Source: Agarophyton chilense (Eukaryota > Rhodophyta > Florideophyceae > Gracilariales > Gracilariaceae). From it: DNA of 64,000 nt. Position numbers and translations under genes: made by a program. Shown here one piece after another: positions 30,997 to 41,674 of this stretch (its first letter is position 1; the number at the start of each line of letters is the position of its first letter). The notes below the pieces were generated by a model. It saw only the letters and a list, made by a program, of their open reading frames with translations, was not told the origin of the DNA and searched no databases. The stretch lies in contig JARGXX010000037.1 of assembly GCA_030374765.1 (NCBI GenBank), positions 124,001-188,000 of the forward strand, given 5' to 3'.

Positions 30997-31215
30997 ATGA
31001 TTATTCCAATTCGGTGTTTCACTTGCGGAAAAGTGATCGGAAACAAATGGGACAAGTACATCCAGCTCGTCAAGATGGAGTACTCTGAGGGGGATGCCAT
31101 GGATCACTTGCAGCTAAAGAGATATTGCTGTCGAAGAATGATTCTCACGCATGTTGAACTTATAGAAATGCTTCTCAACTATAACATCCATGGTGGTGCA
31201 CCAAAGGACAACTAA
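30997..31215 (+). CDS. RPB10: RNA polymerase subunit RPB10 / RPABC5
   Basis: A 72-residue protein begins [18 protein letters not shown] and contains [23 protein letters not shown]10 is shared by RNA polymerases I, II and III. Its zinc site is C-x2-C near the N terminus with the CC pair of YCCRRM, and all four Cys are present. Length is typical (65-75). The start is the family's invariant MIIP. The frame is intronless. It lies about 245 bp past tRNA-Gly on the same strand. Confidence 0.97.
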   Translation: MIIPIRCFTCGKVIGNKWDKYIQLVKMEYSEGDAMDHLQLKRYCCRRMILTHVELIEMLLNYNIHGGAPKDN

Positions 31216-31569
31216 AAACATGCGTTTGGCTGCTGCGGGATGTCATTTGACCGCGGTAGCGCTCTACATCTAAACATATTCACAGACGTGCCGCCTTCAC
31301 CAACGCATATTCCGTAAACATAGCGGATTCGTTTTGGATTGTTGCTCTACTCGGCACGAACACTAGGTCTCCAAAGAGATCGGAGCTAGGCAAACTGTTG
31401 TGATATGGAAAGCTTGGCGCGGTACGCGACATGCCTCAAACGACCTCAATGGCACGACTTCCGCAACACACTTTGGATAGCTCTATATTTATTTACACTA
31501 CCGAGTTAGCTGAAATGCCAATCGCATCTCTGCGACTGATAAATAGAATAGTCTACCCCTAACCCTCCA

Positions 31570-34500
31570 TCACGACATTTGGGGATCCGCATCTTCACCT
31601 TTCTTAAAACATTCCGCGGCCTGTTCCATGTCCTTTTCCACTCCGATACCATCATAGTAACAATTACCTAACATCATGTATGCCGCCTTATTGCCTTCGT
31701 ATGCCGCAACTCTCAAAGCGTCAACCGCGCCCTTTTCATCTCTCTCCACACCTTCACCGTTTAGTAGGCAAACAGCAAGACTCAAGCAAGCGTTCTTGTT
31801 GCCGTTTGCAATTGATTCCTTGAAGAGTTCAAAGGCCATCTTACGATTTTGAGGAACAGCAATTCCATCGTAGTAAATTATTCCTAGTTGTCGCAAAGCC
31901 TCTGGTTCCTCACCCTTGATCCCCTCGAGCAATTTTATTGCACGTTTATGGTTCTGAGCCACCCCAAGCCCTTTGTAGTAACAAACACCAAGTTCACACA
32001 CGGCACCAGGAAGTCCATTTTCTGCAGCTTCTTTGTACAGTTTAAAGGCACTGTCCATATTCTTCTCCACACCATGCCCTAATGCATAACAATCGGCGAG
32101 ATTACAAATCGCATCAATGCATCCAAGATCTTTTGCCTTCATGTAGTACGAAACGGCTTTCGCATGGTCTTGCTTCACCAACTCTCCTTTCTCATATGAA
32201 ATTCCCAGGTTGTTCAGGGCCGTGTCGTTCCCTTTCTCAGCCGCCTTACGATAGCAATGTAGCGCCTTAGTTTTACTCTTATCTACACCGTACCCAAGCT
32301 CGTACATCTTGCCAAGACGATTCTGAGCGGCCGCACTTCCCAACTCAATAGCCTTTCGATACATTTGCGTTGCCCTCTTGTAATCTTGGGCAGCACCGAT
32401 AGCATCTGTATAACAGTCCCCAAGCCATCGATACCCTTCTGCTGCACCAAGATCGGCGGCTTTCTGGAAAAAAGCAAACGCTTGGTCATAATCAAGTTCC
32501 ACTTCCTTCCCATAGTAATAGCACTCGCCATATTCCACCATGGCAACAGAGTTTCCCTGCTCACAAGCCTTGCGGTAGTATTCCACAGCTTTTTTCGTAT
32601 CCTTATTACACCCTTTTCCATCTCTGTGGCAGTTGCCAAGCTCAAGTAGAGCAAGCGCATCGAACAGATCCGCTGACTTTTCGAAAAGCGCCTTGGCCTT
32701 GTTAAAATCTTGTTCCACACCGTATCCCCATAAGTAGCACTGTCCCAAAGCCGTAATACCAGGTGGATACATTTGTCTCGCGGACTTTATATAACTATCC
32801 AGTGCCTTTTGTTTGGAAGCTTTGACACCGTTTCCGTCTTCATACAACAATCCCATACTGAGCAAGGCTTCAGGGTCGCCTGCAGCAGCCGCTTTCCTAT
32901 AGTATTCAACAGCTTTAGAGATATTCCTCCGACATCCTTTTCCCTTTGCGAAACAGTGCGCAAACTTGACTTTGGCGGGAAGAAAACCACTGTGTGCGGC
33001 AGATCCATACAAAAAGAAGGCTCTTGCATGATCCTGCTGGACATGCTTTCCTTCACTGTACAGTTCTGCAAGGCAATAAGCAGCTTCGAGAAGGTCACCT
33101 TTAAGGGCGTCCTCTAAGTGCAAAACTGCCCGTTTAACGTCACGCATTGCACCGCGACCTTCCAGGAAGCATTTCGCCGCTTTGTAATGGGCCACTGGGC
33201 TATTTGCAGCAGCAGCCTGCAGATACAAGGCCACAGCCGCAGACTCATTCTTTGAGACACCACGGCCCTCTTCGTAACAACGAGCCAGCCTAAGTCGTCC
33301 TTCATTGTTTTCCATAGACGACGCCAGTTCAAAATAGACAAACGCCTCACCGTAATCTCGTTGGCAATGAACTCCGTTTTCATAAAGTATACCCAGACGC
33401 ACTTGGGCCATAGTATCACCTTTTCCAGCTTCACGTTTGAAATACTGGAAAGGATCAAGACCATCCTTTGATCCTTTTAAGTTGCCAAGAGCGTAAATGC
33501 CTTGTACATCGGAATCAAGAAAACAAGAGCCGTTACCTGAAAACCCAATATCACCATATTGTGTTTTCTTCATGGAACTTGAAACGTTCGCGAGGCCCTT
33601 GTCATGAATCGAAAATAATTGTTTAAAGATTTTCTTCTCGTAATCCGCTCGTAAAACAGGCTGAGTAACGGATACAGAAGTTTCACCTGGAGGAGCCATA
33701 AAATCACCGATGCTATCAGAATCTGAACATTCAACAACAGCATTTTCAAAGTACCTTCTCGAGGCCCGCTTTCGCATTCTTCCCGCCCAGGGTGTACTGG
33801 AAGTGACGACTTTGGTATCAAGCTTGGAAGATTTTTTTTCGTCTTTTTGTTCGTTACCCTCGACAGGTGTAGACCGCCTCCTTCTTCGATGACTCTTTGA
33901 AGTTTCGACCTTCTTTTGATTCTCTTTGACTGAGTCTGAAGAACACTCGTTCACAATTGCCGCGGAGTCGTACAAGCCCGAGTTTGAATGAAGACCTGGT
34001 TCACAGTTAACGAAGGTATCAATTGCGCTCTTTGTCTTGTGCGGTACAGCTGCTGTGCATGGAAACTCTTGCTGAGTAACCGGCGACTGTTGTCTTTCGC
34101 CAAGTGCCGTCGCCGCTTTTTCTGGTTCACATTTGACTTTGATTTGCTTTCGAGGCAAACCATGAGGCCCGGAATGTTGACGAGTATCTGTTCCATGACT
34201 TGTGGTTTCTTGTTTTTCCGAGAAATCTGTTGTGGGCTGAGAACTGCTTATTAAAAGCACCTCGTTTCCAGGCTCGTCAGCACATAGAGAAGAGGGATAC
34301 TTCTCTTGCGAATTGTGCTTCTTGCCTTGTTTGGAGACACCGAGCGCACTGTGTGCGGGACTTTCCACTACCACAGAAACTTGACTTCCGGAATTACCTT
34401 TATGAGATGAAAACTTACAGGTTTCACGCCTCTTTCGATCTTGATAGATGGATTCAAAAGGCAATTCCTTCTTGGCTGTTGATCTGACTTGAAAACGTTT

Positions 34501-36834
34501 ACTCGCCAAATCATTCTCTGCAGGAATTTCAATGAACGAGGATAATTCTGAGGCTATCCCGTTCTGCACACGAGCATCGAGTGACTGCAGCGAAACACGA
34601 TTCGGAGACTCCGTGAAAGCTTTAAACGCGGGCAGTACTTTTTTCCCGATCGTTTTCGGTGATGTCTTGACCGCGCCCCTCCTCGTACCACTCGGAGAAC
34701 CCTTTTCTTTTGTATTTACCGGGCTTAACAATCGTCGTCGCTTTCGTCGTATAATGAGGGAACCAGCATCTTCGTCTATGTCTTGAAGTATGCTATTTGC
34801 ATCTGCCCCAGTCAAATCAATATGTGGAATTTCGGTCGGCAAACGCGAAGGCTGCTTCGCAGAAATCGGCTTCACGGTGGGTCCCTCGTCTTGCAGCGTC
34901 GAATCCGTGTCGATCTCCATTTCATCTAGTCTTCGACGCGTCCACCTCCACCTTTCCCCTGTGGAAAGGTCACCCAACTTATCACTTGTTTTGATGCGAC
35001 GTTTCGAGGGACACAACTCCCGAAAACACTGTGGTTCCCTTTTTACCCCTGACACAACGTTTGGATCAGAATGGTCAGAAGTAGAAAATTTTCGAGGGCT
35101 CGAAGATTTCGAGAACTTCAAAGACTTCGAAGCCCCCAGCGATTTCGAAAATTTCCTTCCTTGCTGCGAACTAGTCCCAAAAAACTGGCCGCTCCCTAAG
35201 CTACCGTCATAGTGCAACCCTTCAGCAATGGGTGGCATGAGAAAAGGATCAAGCGACTTCTTACCAGAGAAGATGAACTCCTTCTCATTGCTTCGTAAGT
35301 GCTGCGGACTCGCATCCTTGAAGCGAAAAATGTCCTGTATTTCCTCTACAAGTTGCTGTGCAGTTATGCGATGAGTAGGGCGCTCCGCGAGACACTTTCC
35401 TATCAAGTTTCGAACCCTAGAGTGACGTACGCGACGACCCCAGGCTGTCGCCGGAAACAAAAAGCCTTTCTTCATAGCAAGCTTGAAGAACTCTGTATCA
35501 TCCTCTTCCGAACATCCATCGGTAAACAAAAAGGTTGCAAGCACGCCAAAACTCCAAATGTCACCGGTGTAGTACGCTTCAAACCCATTGGAGTAAACTT
35601 CCGGAGGTTCATAGATACGCGGTCTGTTCAAAGACAATTGCAAAGCTCTACGTAGAACGCATGTGACATCAAGCTTTGCAGGCCCATGCCAGCCACGCGT
35701 GGGCATGCGGAGTAAGACATTCTCAGGCTTGAGAGACGCGTGATAAACGCGATTCTTGTGTAAAAATGCCAGAGCGTTTGCCACGTCACGAAGCACTCGG
35801 ACACGATTCTCAAACGAGCTCAAGAACTGTAGGTTCTTCGCAGCGCGCAAGTCACAGGACATTCTCTCGGTAGCTACAACGACACAGCGTTTACCATCTT
35901 CTTGAAAGTTGGTGTGATGTCCATGAAACAGCGGGATACAAGGATGAGCCAAAGTTCTCACTCGCAACGCCTCCTGACTAAAGTGATGCTGGCGAGAGTT
36001 GTTGGTAATTTCAAAGAATTTCAAAGCAATAGCGGCATCCCAAAGATGCCGTGAACCGTCCATCACTTTGAGGGAGGCATATTCAATGTACGCGGCATGA
36101 TTCTTGGCGACGATTCGCGATTCGAGAACCGGATGCTGTGAAGGTTGGCATTGAATACATTTCGGGTCAAGTAAAAGGGGTAAAGTAAGCGTGGTAACGA
36201 ATCGACGCAGCCTGTCTGCTCGGCTGGGTGAGATAGCCATTTGTTGCATGCGATATAAGAAGCTTCGCTGCGACGCCAAAAGAGCTATGTAACGATCGGC
36301 AGAAGCATCCTGTACCTTGGCGCCCGCTGCAGGTGGGACGTGCTCGATGGGCACGGAAGCCAGTGCTGTCTCTGGGTCGGATGAGGTTACAGGCGGTCTG
36401 AAAAACACCTCAAGTAGCTTAAATAGGCCCGAAAGCGATGTCAAAATGGGGTAGAGGTCGGCGCCAATACAGTCGGAAAGATTACGAAGCGTGATGCAAT
36501 GGTAGATGTGTGGGGTAAGCGCTGAATGAAAGCCCTTGGCGTCCAGTTCAGTATGGCGACGCGCAGCAGTTGTAGCGAGTCTTCGCAGCGAGTCCGGAAC
36601 TCTCAATCGCCGGGAAAGGGTTAAATGTGCAGAAGCAGCAAAATTCCGGAGATTTCCGAGCTCGGCTTCCCAATCACCAGAGAGGGTTGCTCGCTGAGAT
36701 ACGACTTGATGTAGGGAAGACAAAGCGTTGTGAAGGCGTTCGTTCGGAGGCTCAGTGGAGAGACATTTGGAGAGAGCGTTCTCCAAATCTTTTAAGCTGC
36801 GAGATTCAGCGTTCGATGATGTGGTGGGTGACAT
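31570..36834 (-). CDS. Pseudokinase with C-terminal Sel1-like repeats
   Basis: About 1754 residues run from ATG 36834; a longer reading would need GTG 36933. The N-terminal 230 residues are helical. A kinase-like domain follows (about 230-520) with a Lys in AIALKFFE, then YHASLKPENVLL where HRD should be, KLDVTC where DFG should be, and PPEVY plus DIWSFGV later. The catalytic Asp of HRD is Ser and the DFG Gly is Thr, so catalysis is doubtful. A long disordered, Lys/Ser-rich middle follows. About 17 Sel1 repeats then fill the last 600 residues (for example LGILYENGV and LGNCYYDGIGV). Sel1 arrays are protein-binding scaffolds. It is intronless over 5.2 kb. The substrate or partner is unknown. 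Confidence 0.85.
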   Translation of the reverse strand: MSPTTSSNAESRSLKDLENALSKCLSTEPPNERLHNALSSLHQVVSQRATLSGDWEAELGNLRNFAASAHLTLSRRLRVPDSLRRLATTAARRHTELDAKGFHSALTPHIYHCITLRNLSDCIGADLYPILTSLSGLFKLLEVFFRPPVTSSDPETALASVPIEHVPPAAGAKVQDASADRYIALLASQRSFLYRMQQMAISPSRADRLRRFVTTLTLPLLLDPKCIQCQPSQHPVLESRIVAKNHAAYIEYASLKVMDGSRHLWDAAIALKFFEITNNSRQHHFSQEALRVRTLAHPCIPLFHGHHTNFQEDGKRCVVVATERMSCDLRAAKNLQFLSSFENRVRVLRDVANALAFLHKNRVYHASLKPENVLLRMPTRGWHGPAKLDVTCVLRRALQLSLNRPRIYEPPEVYSNGFEAYYTGDIWSFGVLATFLFTDGCSEEDDTEFFKLAMKKGFLFPATAWGRRVRHSRVRNLIGKCLAERPTHRITAQQLVEEIQDIFRFKDASPQHLRSNEKEFIFSGKKSLDPFLMPPIAEGLHYDGSLGSGQFFGTSSQQGRKFSKSLGASKSLKFSKSSSPRKFSTSDHSDPNVVSGVKREPQCFRELCPSKRRIKTSDKLGDLSTGERWRWTRRRLDEMEIDTDSTLQDEGPTVKPISAKQPSRLPTEIPHIDLTGADANSILQDIDEDAGSLIIRRKRRRLLSPVNTKEKGSPSGTRRGAVKTSPKTIGKKVLPAFKAFTESPNRVSLQSLDARVQNGIASELSSFIEIPAENDLASKRFQVRSTAKKELPFESIYQDRKRRETCKFSSHKGNSGSQVSVVVESPAHSALGVSKQGKKHNSQEKYPSSLCADEPGNEVLLISSSQPTTDFSEKQETTSHGTDTRQHSGPHGLPRKQIKVKCEPEKAATALGERQQSPVTQQEFPCTAAVPHKTKSAIDTFVNCEPGLHSNSGLYDSAAIVNECSSDSVKENQKKVETSKSHRRRRRSTPVEGNEQKDEKKSSKLDTKVVTSSTPWAGRMRKRASRRYFENAVVECSDSDSIGDFMAPPGETSVSVTQPVLRADYEKKIFKQLFSIHDKGLANVSSSMKKTQYGDIGFSGNGSCFLDSDVQGIYALGNLKGSKDGLDPFQYFKREAGKGDTMAQVRLGILYENGVHCQRDYGEAFVYFELASSMENNEGRLRLARCYEEGRGVSKNESAAVALYLQAAAANSPVAHYKAAKCFLEGRGAMRDVKRAVLHLEDALKGDLLEAAYCLAELYSEGKHVQQDHARAFFLYGSAAHSGFLPAKVKFAHCFAKGKGCRRNISKAVEYYRKAAAAGDPEALLSMGLLYEDGNGVKASKQKALDSYIKSARQMYPPGITALGQCYLWGYGVEQDFNKAKALFEKSADLFDALALLELGNCHRDGKGCNKDTKKAVEYYRKACEQGNSVAMVEYGECYYYGKEVELDYDQAFAFFQKAADLGAAEGYRWLGDCYTDAIGAAQDYKRATQMYRKAIELGSAAAQNRLGKMYELGYGVDKSKTKALHCYRKAAEKGNDTALNNLGISYEKGELVKQDHAKAVSYYMKAKDLGCIDAICNLADCYALGHGVEKNMDSAFKLYKEAAENGLPGAVCELGVCYYKGLGVAQNHKRAIKLLEGIKGEEPEALRQLGIIYYDGIAVPQNRKMAFELFKESIANGNKNACLSLAVCLLNGEGVERDEKGAVDALRVAAYEGNKAAYMMLGNCYYDGIGVEKDMEQAAECFKKGEDADPQMS

Positions 36835-37125
36835 AGTTTGGAAACAAGGTGCAAAGCGGGAGTAAGAGTGCCTCGTAGAACGCAAGGCGGTACGAAGGGG
36901 CGACGATGGTGAGAGTGCAGTAGTGCGATGCACGCGGAGAGGTTAGAAATGCAAGGCACGTGCCAAGCAAGCACGACAGCAGACAGCGCATCACAGCGGT
37001 CGCCAATAGCTGGCCACGTGTGAGGAGCCATGAAGCTCATGCGATCATGTTTGCGGGGGATTTTGCAGCATGCATTTAATCGCTGCACAGATAAGACCTC
37101 GCGGCAACCTTCGTACGAAGGTAGA

Positions 37126-38429
37126 TACAGTGCGTTTCAAAAACATATCCCTTTACAAAAACTGCGCCAAAAAGGCATTTCACGTACTGTAGAGCACATT
37201 TCACAACAAATAAAAACCACTAAGTCAATAACACTGTTTCAAAAGTATATCCTTTATACAATCATTCGCTCAATTATGGCTCGTGGCGCACCTCTCACAC
37301 GCTCTGAACAGCTGGAAATCATGGAATTAGTAGGTCAGGGTATGATTCCAGCAGATATAGCCCGAAAACTCAAGCGCAGCCCAAAAACAATCAGCAACTT
37401 CATCAAAAACCCCGCTGCATACGGAACAAAGCGTTCAACCGGCCGTCCAACGGCACTATCCCCGGCCGATAAGCGTGGAATTAAGCGAGAACTATGCCGC
37501 AACACTTCATCTTGCGGGAAAATTGTCAAAACTCTAAATTTGCCTCTATCACGATCTACAATATAGCGTGAAGTCAACCGTCAAAATTTGTTCAAGTACA
37601 CAAAAATGAGGAAAACTTTTTTTTTAAAAGATAATCACAAGAAAAATCGAGTTGAATGGTGTGCTCAAAAGGCTTATTGGAAAACGGAATGGAATAATGT
37701 TATCTTTTCCGACGAAAAAAAGTTTAACCTTGATGGTCCAGATTGCTATAAATTTTATTGGCATGATCTACGAAAAGAAAAGAAGGAATTTGTGACTAGG
37801 CATTCAGGAGGCGCATCAGTAATGGTTTGGGCTGGAATCTCCACGAAAGGAGCAACTGATATGGCTTTTGTTGAAACTACAATGAACTCTGAGAAGTATG
37901 CTGAGGTTCTAGAAAACTATCTTTTACCTTTTTCATACTGTATGCACGGAGAAGAATTCATTTTCCAGCAAGATAATGCACCTGTGCATAAGTCTAATTC
38001 TATGAAACAGTGGTTCAATAGTCTAAATATGTTGGTTATGGAATGGCCTGCGCGCTCTCCTGACCTCAACCCTATCGAAAACATTTGGGGAATGTTGGCC
38101 CGAATGGTTTATGGGCAAGGAAGGCAGTTTGATACAGTTTTTGATTTGAAAAATTGTATCAAAGATTGCTGGGAAAAGATTGACTGTAATGCTATCAATC
38201 CTTTTATAGAATCAATGCCAAAGCGTTGTATAAGTGTTATACAGGCTAGAGGAGCAAAAATAAACTACTGAACTCGCGTTAGAATAAAAAGGATGCAATA
38301 AAGGTTATGATTTTGAAACAGTTTTTTTACTTGAAAATTTTTTCACACTGATTTTGTTAGTTGTACTGTAGCCAAAACGTCGATTTTTGGAAAATTTGCG
38401 CGAGGGATATGATTTTGAAACAGACTTTA
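37126..38429 (+). mobile_element. Tc1/mariner transposon with IR/DR ends
   Basis: A 1300-bp element (37128-38427) is flanked by TA on both sides. The outer ends match inversely: CAGTGCGTTTCAAAAACATA at the left, and the complement of a similar stretch ending near 38427. A second inner pair also matches inversely: ACTGTTTCAAAAGTATATCC at 37233, and its counterpart at 38298-38322. Two direct-repeat units per end give the IR/DR layout known from Sleeping Beauty-like elements. It lies between the pseudokinase promoter and the next locus, not inside a recognised gene. Confidence 0.88.
37276..38271 (+). pseudogene. Tc1-type DD34E transposase with one amber codon
   Basis: ATG 37276 begins a homeodomain-like helix-turn-helix (TRSEQLEIMELVGQGMIP, ADIARKLKRSPKTI) followed by a second one. 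A single TAG at 37564-37566 breaks the frame, which then continues in register to 38271. The DDE domain shows FSDEKKF, FQQDNAPVHK and PDLNPIENIWG. Thirty-four residues separate the second Asp and the Glu, so it is DD34E. Total length of about 331 codons is normal for the family. Apart from the amber codon it looks intact, so it died recently. Confidence 0.88.
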
Positions 38430-39360
38430 CTACAGAGACAGACAGACCTCCGTCATTGTCGGTGACCCATCCAGGTCCTCCTGTGCCCTTCGCCATGCAT
38501 TCTGCGGCTTTCTGCACTCCAATTGCCGTTGGAAACAGCGCCTTCGTGCATCTCCATGCTCGTGTCGTCGCCGGCCGACTCGTTCATGAACCGGTCGAAG
38601 TCGCGAGAGGTCAAGCAAGCTGCCATTCTGACCGGCGTGTACACTCCGCAGTGCACCGAAGTAAGCGGCGGGTGTAACACGGCAGAAGCCACTCGCTTGG
38701 CGTCGCTGGCGCGTTCGTTCAGATTGTGTCAAATGTCCATATCAAGCAAGATGAACGACTTGGCGGCACGGGCTGAAATGAAGCGCACTTGTAGTCGCTA
38801 TGTTGTGGCGAGCGAGCCACGGCAGCAATGAATGTTCGAATGCGTCAGTCGCCAGGACGGGGCTGGGCAGGTTCCGGGTGGTGTATACTCAGTGCGTGCG
38901 TACTCCGCCAGACAAGCCGGAGCAATGACGTGGCGCGCGTGGCTGCTGCCGCTACTCGCTTTCGCGCTGGCACCTTTTCTGTCCAACAGAAGATGCAAAT
39001 ACGGTACAGTGCCCAGCGTGATTGAACGTATTCAGGGTGTGTAACGTGATAGCTTCTTCCTGGCATACAAGATTAGAGTGGCTGTGCAAAGGAAGGTAAA
39101 GTTATGGGAGGCGAAGAGCAACACGTACTATGGGGGCATAAGCGGTGCGGTTGCTGAATGGTGTTCGAGTAATGAGCGCGTTTGAGAACAACGCTTCTGA
39201 TGGCTGGAGTCTACATTGCAGCCCAATCCTGTCAAAGCTGGATATTGAGACTGGAGGCTCGGGGGCCGCTTACGAAGATTCGAAGATACGAGGGGCATTT
39301 CGTCTTGATTCGAGAAAATAATATCTCTACCCTTCGCATGTACTCTTCGTTTCGTTGATC
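38430..39360. other. Interval with uncertain coding on either strand
   Basis: Several overlapping open stretches exist on both strands. The minus-strand one ending inside the Tc1 element (38305-38517) runs through the TA insertion site and could be the tail of a gene disrupted by the transposon. A plus-strand stretch near 38925-39044 begins MTWRAWLLPLLAFALAPFL and looks like a signal peptide on a short product. Neither has a recognisable domain, and I cannot choose between them. Confidence 0.3.
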
Positions 39361-39924
39361 ATGTGTTGGTTTTTGGTTGGTTCGCTTGGCATCGTTGACC
39401 ACATGAGCACTCCCGGTCCATATAGCGGGTCTACTTTGATTCAGCGGCACCTTGCGGGCCAGTGTGCACCGAGGTCGAACAGTCAAAATCGCAAAAGCAA
39501 GCGCACACACACACACACGCAACCCATTGGCCACAGCTCGACCGGTCCACCTCACGCTCCACAATCACAGCGCCAGCGGTCATCGTGCCCCTGTGCCCCT
39601 CGCCGCACTCCAAACAGTAATGAAGCAACATGTGCCACGATCCGCTGCGCCACCAACACCCCAACCACCGCTCGCCAGGTGGCCCGAGATCGCCCGTTAT
39701 CCGCCGCTGCGCGCCACGCAGCCGCACGATTCGAGTCTTCAAATAACTTCGATAAAATAGCGTCGAGCGTCGATATTTCCTACCCTGGACCTCTCCGGTG
39801 GGGTTACAGTTTTAACAAGCGCGGAGCTTACCAATCTTCGTCGCAGTCCGTCCAGTCCTCGTCCTCAATCGCAACCTCTGTGCCCCTCGCACCTACCCCG
39901 CTGTCCGCTTCGCTGCTGCACGTG

Positions 39925-41088
39925 ATGGAATCTCAGGCATTCGTCAACCTCCCTCTTGTCAGAGCTGCGGCACAAGCGAAGCTGCCCACGCCTGCTGCGT
40001 CATTCGTAACGCCGGCTCATGATGCGCTTCAAATGGGCCGTCGTCGCGCACGCGCCCTTGTCTACGGCGCAGGAGGCGCCTTCCGCGGATTGGCAAGCAA
40101 GCGTCAACAATTGGAAAAGCAGCTCATGAGGATGAGCGGTGGTGCATTTGGCGGCTTCGGATCAGGCGGCTTTGGCGACGGCCAAGGTAGGGATGATCAT
40201 GGCGACGAGAATGTTGACCCCTCTTGGGGTGTTGCACCTGCAGCTCACGTTCTAATGCGAGAACGTGCCGATCAAGCTTATCGCACGGCCGTTGCCAATT
40301 TGATTGCCATGAGCTCGTCGTTGTCTGTGCCTCGTTTCGTAGATCAATCCGTGCCCATTGTCATTCTTCTCAGCTGGATGGGCGCCTCGGAGAAGCACTT
40401 GAAAAAGTACTCCAAGTTTTATGAAGACCTTGGTTATGAAGTGGCTTTTGTCTGTAATGGACTTCGAACCGCTATTTTCCCGCCCGCTAGCAAGGCACAA
40501 GCGAAAAAGATTGAGAGTATAATTGCGCAGCAACATCCGGACCGTCCTGTGTTTGTGCATGCGTTTTCAATTGGCACTGGTATTTACGGCCTTTTGTTGG
40601 ATGGCTTCCGACACGAAAAGGAGAAACTTGATATGATTACCAGAAAGGTTGCCGGCGTTGTGTTTGACTCTGGGCCAGCTCCCATATTCCCTAATGATGT
40701 GGCAAAAGGATTACACACCGTGTGTCCCATGATTTCGCGTGCCGTGTGGGAACCAGTTGCGTCTGCGTTCTTTTGGGTCACCAAGGCTCGAAAATCGTTC
40801 GGGAAGAGCGAGGATGCCTTGCGCACAATGCAATTAGATACACCGCAACTCTACTTCTATTCTGGGGATGACAAGGTTATCCCCAATATGAAAAACTCTG
40901 TTGAAGAGTTTATGGAGAAGAACCGACAAAGGGGCCTGGAGGTATATAACAAATTCTGGGAGAAATCCATCCATGCGTCGCATTTGAAGGTGCATCCGGA
41001 TGAATATATCGCTAATTTGTCGTCGTTTATTAACCGTTGCATGGAGCTGCGATCGATGAAGCAAGGCGACACATTTGCAGCAGAGTAG
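39925..41088 (+). CDS. TMEM53/DUF829-type alpha/beta hydrolase-like protein
   Basis: The 387-residue reading begins at ATG 39925. The frame is open back to 39361, but the upstream part is low-complexity (Thr/His/Ser-rich) and probably untranslated. The domain shows PIVILLSWMGASEKHLKKYS, then HAFSIGTG (likely nucleophile region), GVVFDSGPAP, LYFYSGDDKVIP (acid) and SIHASHLKVHPDEY (His). These match the TMEM53 family, in animals a nuclear-envelope membrane protein. A glycine-rich run (GGAFGGFGSGGFGDG) lies near residue 75. Substrate and catalytic competence are unknown. Confidence 0.8.
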   Translation: MESQAFVNLPLVRAAAQAKLPTPAASFVTPAHDALQMGRRRARALVYGAGGAFRGLASKRQQLEKQLMRMSGGAFGGFGSGGFGDGQGRDDHGDENVDPSWGVAPAAHVLMRERADQAYRTAVANLIAMSSSLSVPRFVDQSVPIVILLSWMGASEKHLKKYSKFYEDLGYEVAFVCNGLRTAIFPPASKAQAKKIESIIAQQHPDRPVFVHAFSIGTGIYGLLLDGFRHEKEKLDMITRKVAGVVFDSGPAPIFPNDVAKGLHTVCPMISRAVWEPVASAFFWVTKARKSFGKSEDALRTMQLDTPQLYFYSGDDKVIPNMKNSVEEFMEKNRQRGLEVYNKFWEKSIHASHLKVHPDEYIANLSSFINRCMELRSMKQGDTFAAE

Positions 41089-41674
41089 GTAGCAGCTGTG
41101 GGCGGCACGAAATAGCTTGGGTGAGCTGCATATGTAACGTTATACCTACCTGGATCAGATTAGTTGTGGTGGAGTTTGGTGTTTGTGGTTGGTCCACACG
41201 AGGACGCAATGGAAATGGTACCTGTCGTACCAGAAATGCGGCACCCGTTTTTATGACGCTATTCGTGTCCATGGAATGATGTACCGTGTTGCGAACGTTG
41301 TTAGCTAGAGGTGGACAGTAGTACATGTGCTCGTGATGAAGATTTTGTTTTGTAAACGCGCTTCCCAAAGAGAAGCCTTCAATTTTTTTGAGGACGCGCT
41401 TGAAGATACATCTATCATTCATTGTCAGCGAAGTAGAGCGTGAGCGTGCGATTCGCGATTGGGGTGGACGTGTGTGGTTAGTGGAGTTACCCACTGCGTT
41501 CCACACAACATAACTTTGATCGTCAGCGCGACACAGGGCAACTCGAGAGTGAAGAGCAACGCCCACGAGTATTTGCTTGTATGATGAGGACATTACGAAT
41601 GCTAGATGGTCATCAGACTTGGATCGGTAGTTCAGGAACAGCTCGATAAGTCGGGATCGGTTCTCATACGATGT
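41089..41674. other. Convergent 3' interval
   Basis: It lies between the 3' ends of the hydrolase-like gene and PFDN4, which converge here. I see no gene. Confidence 0.5.

Noticed and set aside
31570-36933. Longer N terminus of the pseudokinase from 36933
   Set aside because: The first codon there is GTG. The first ATG in frame is at 36834.
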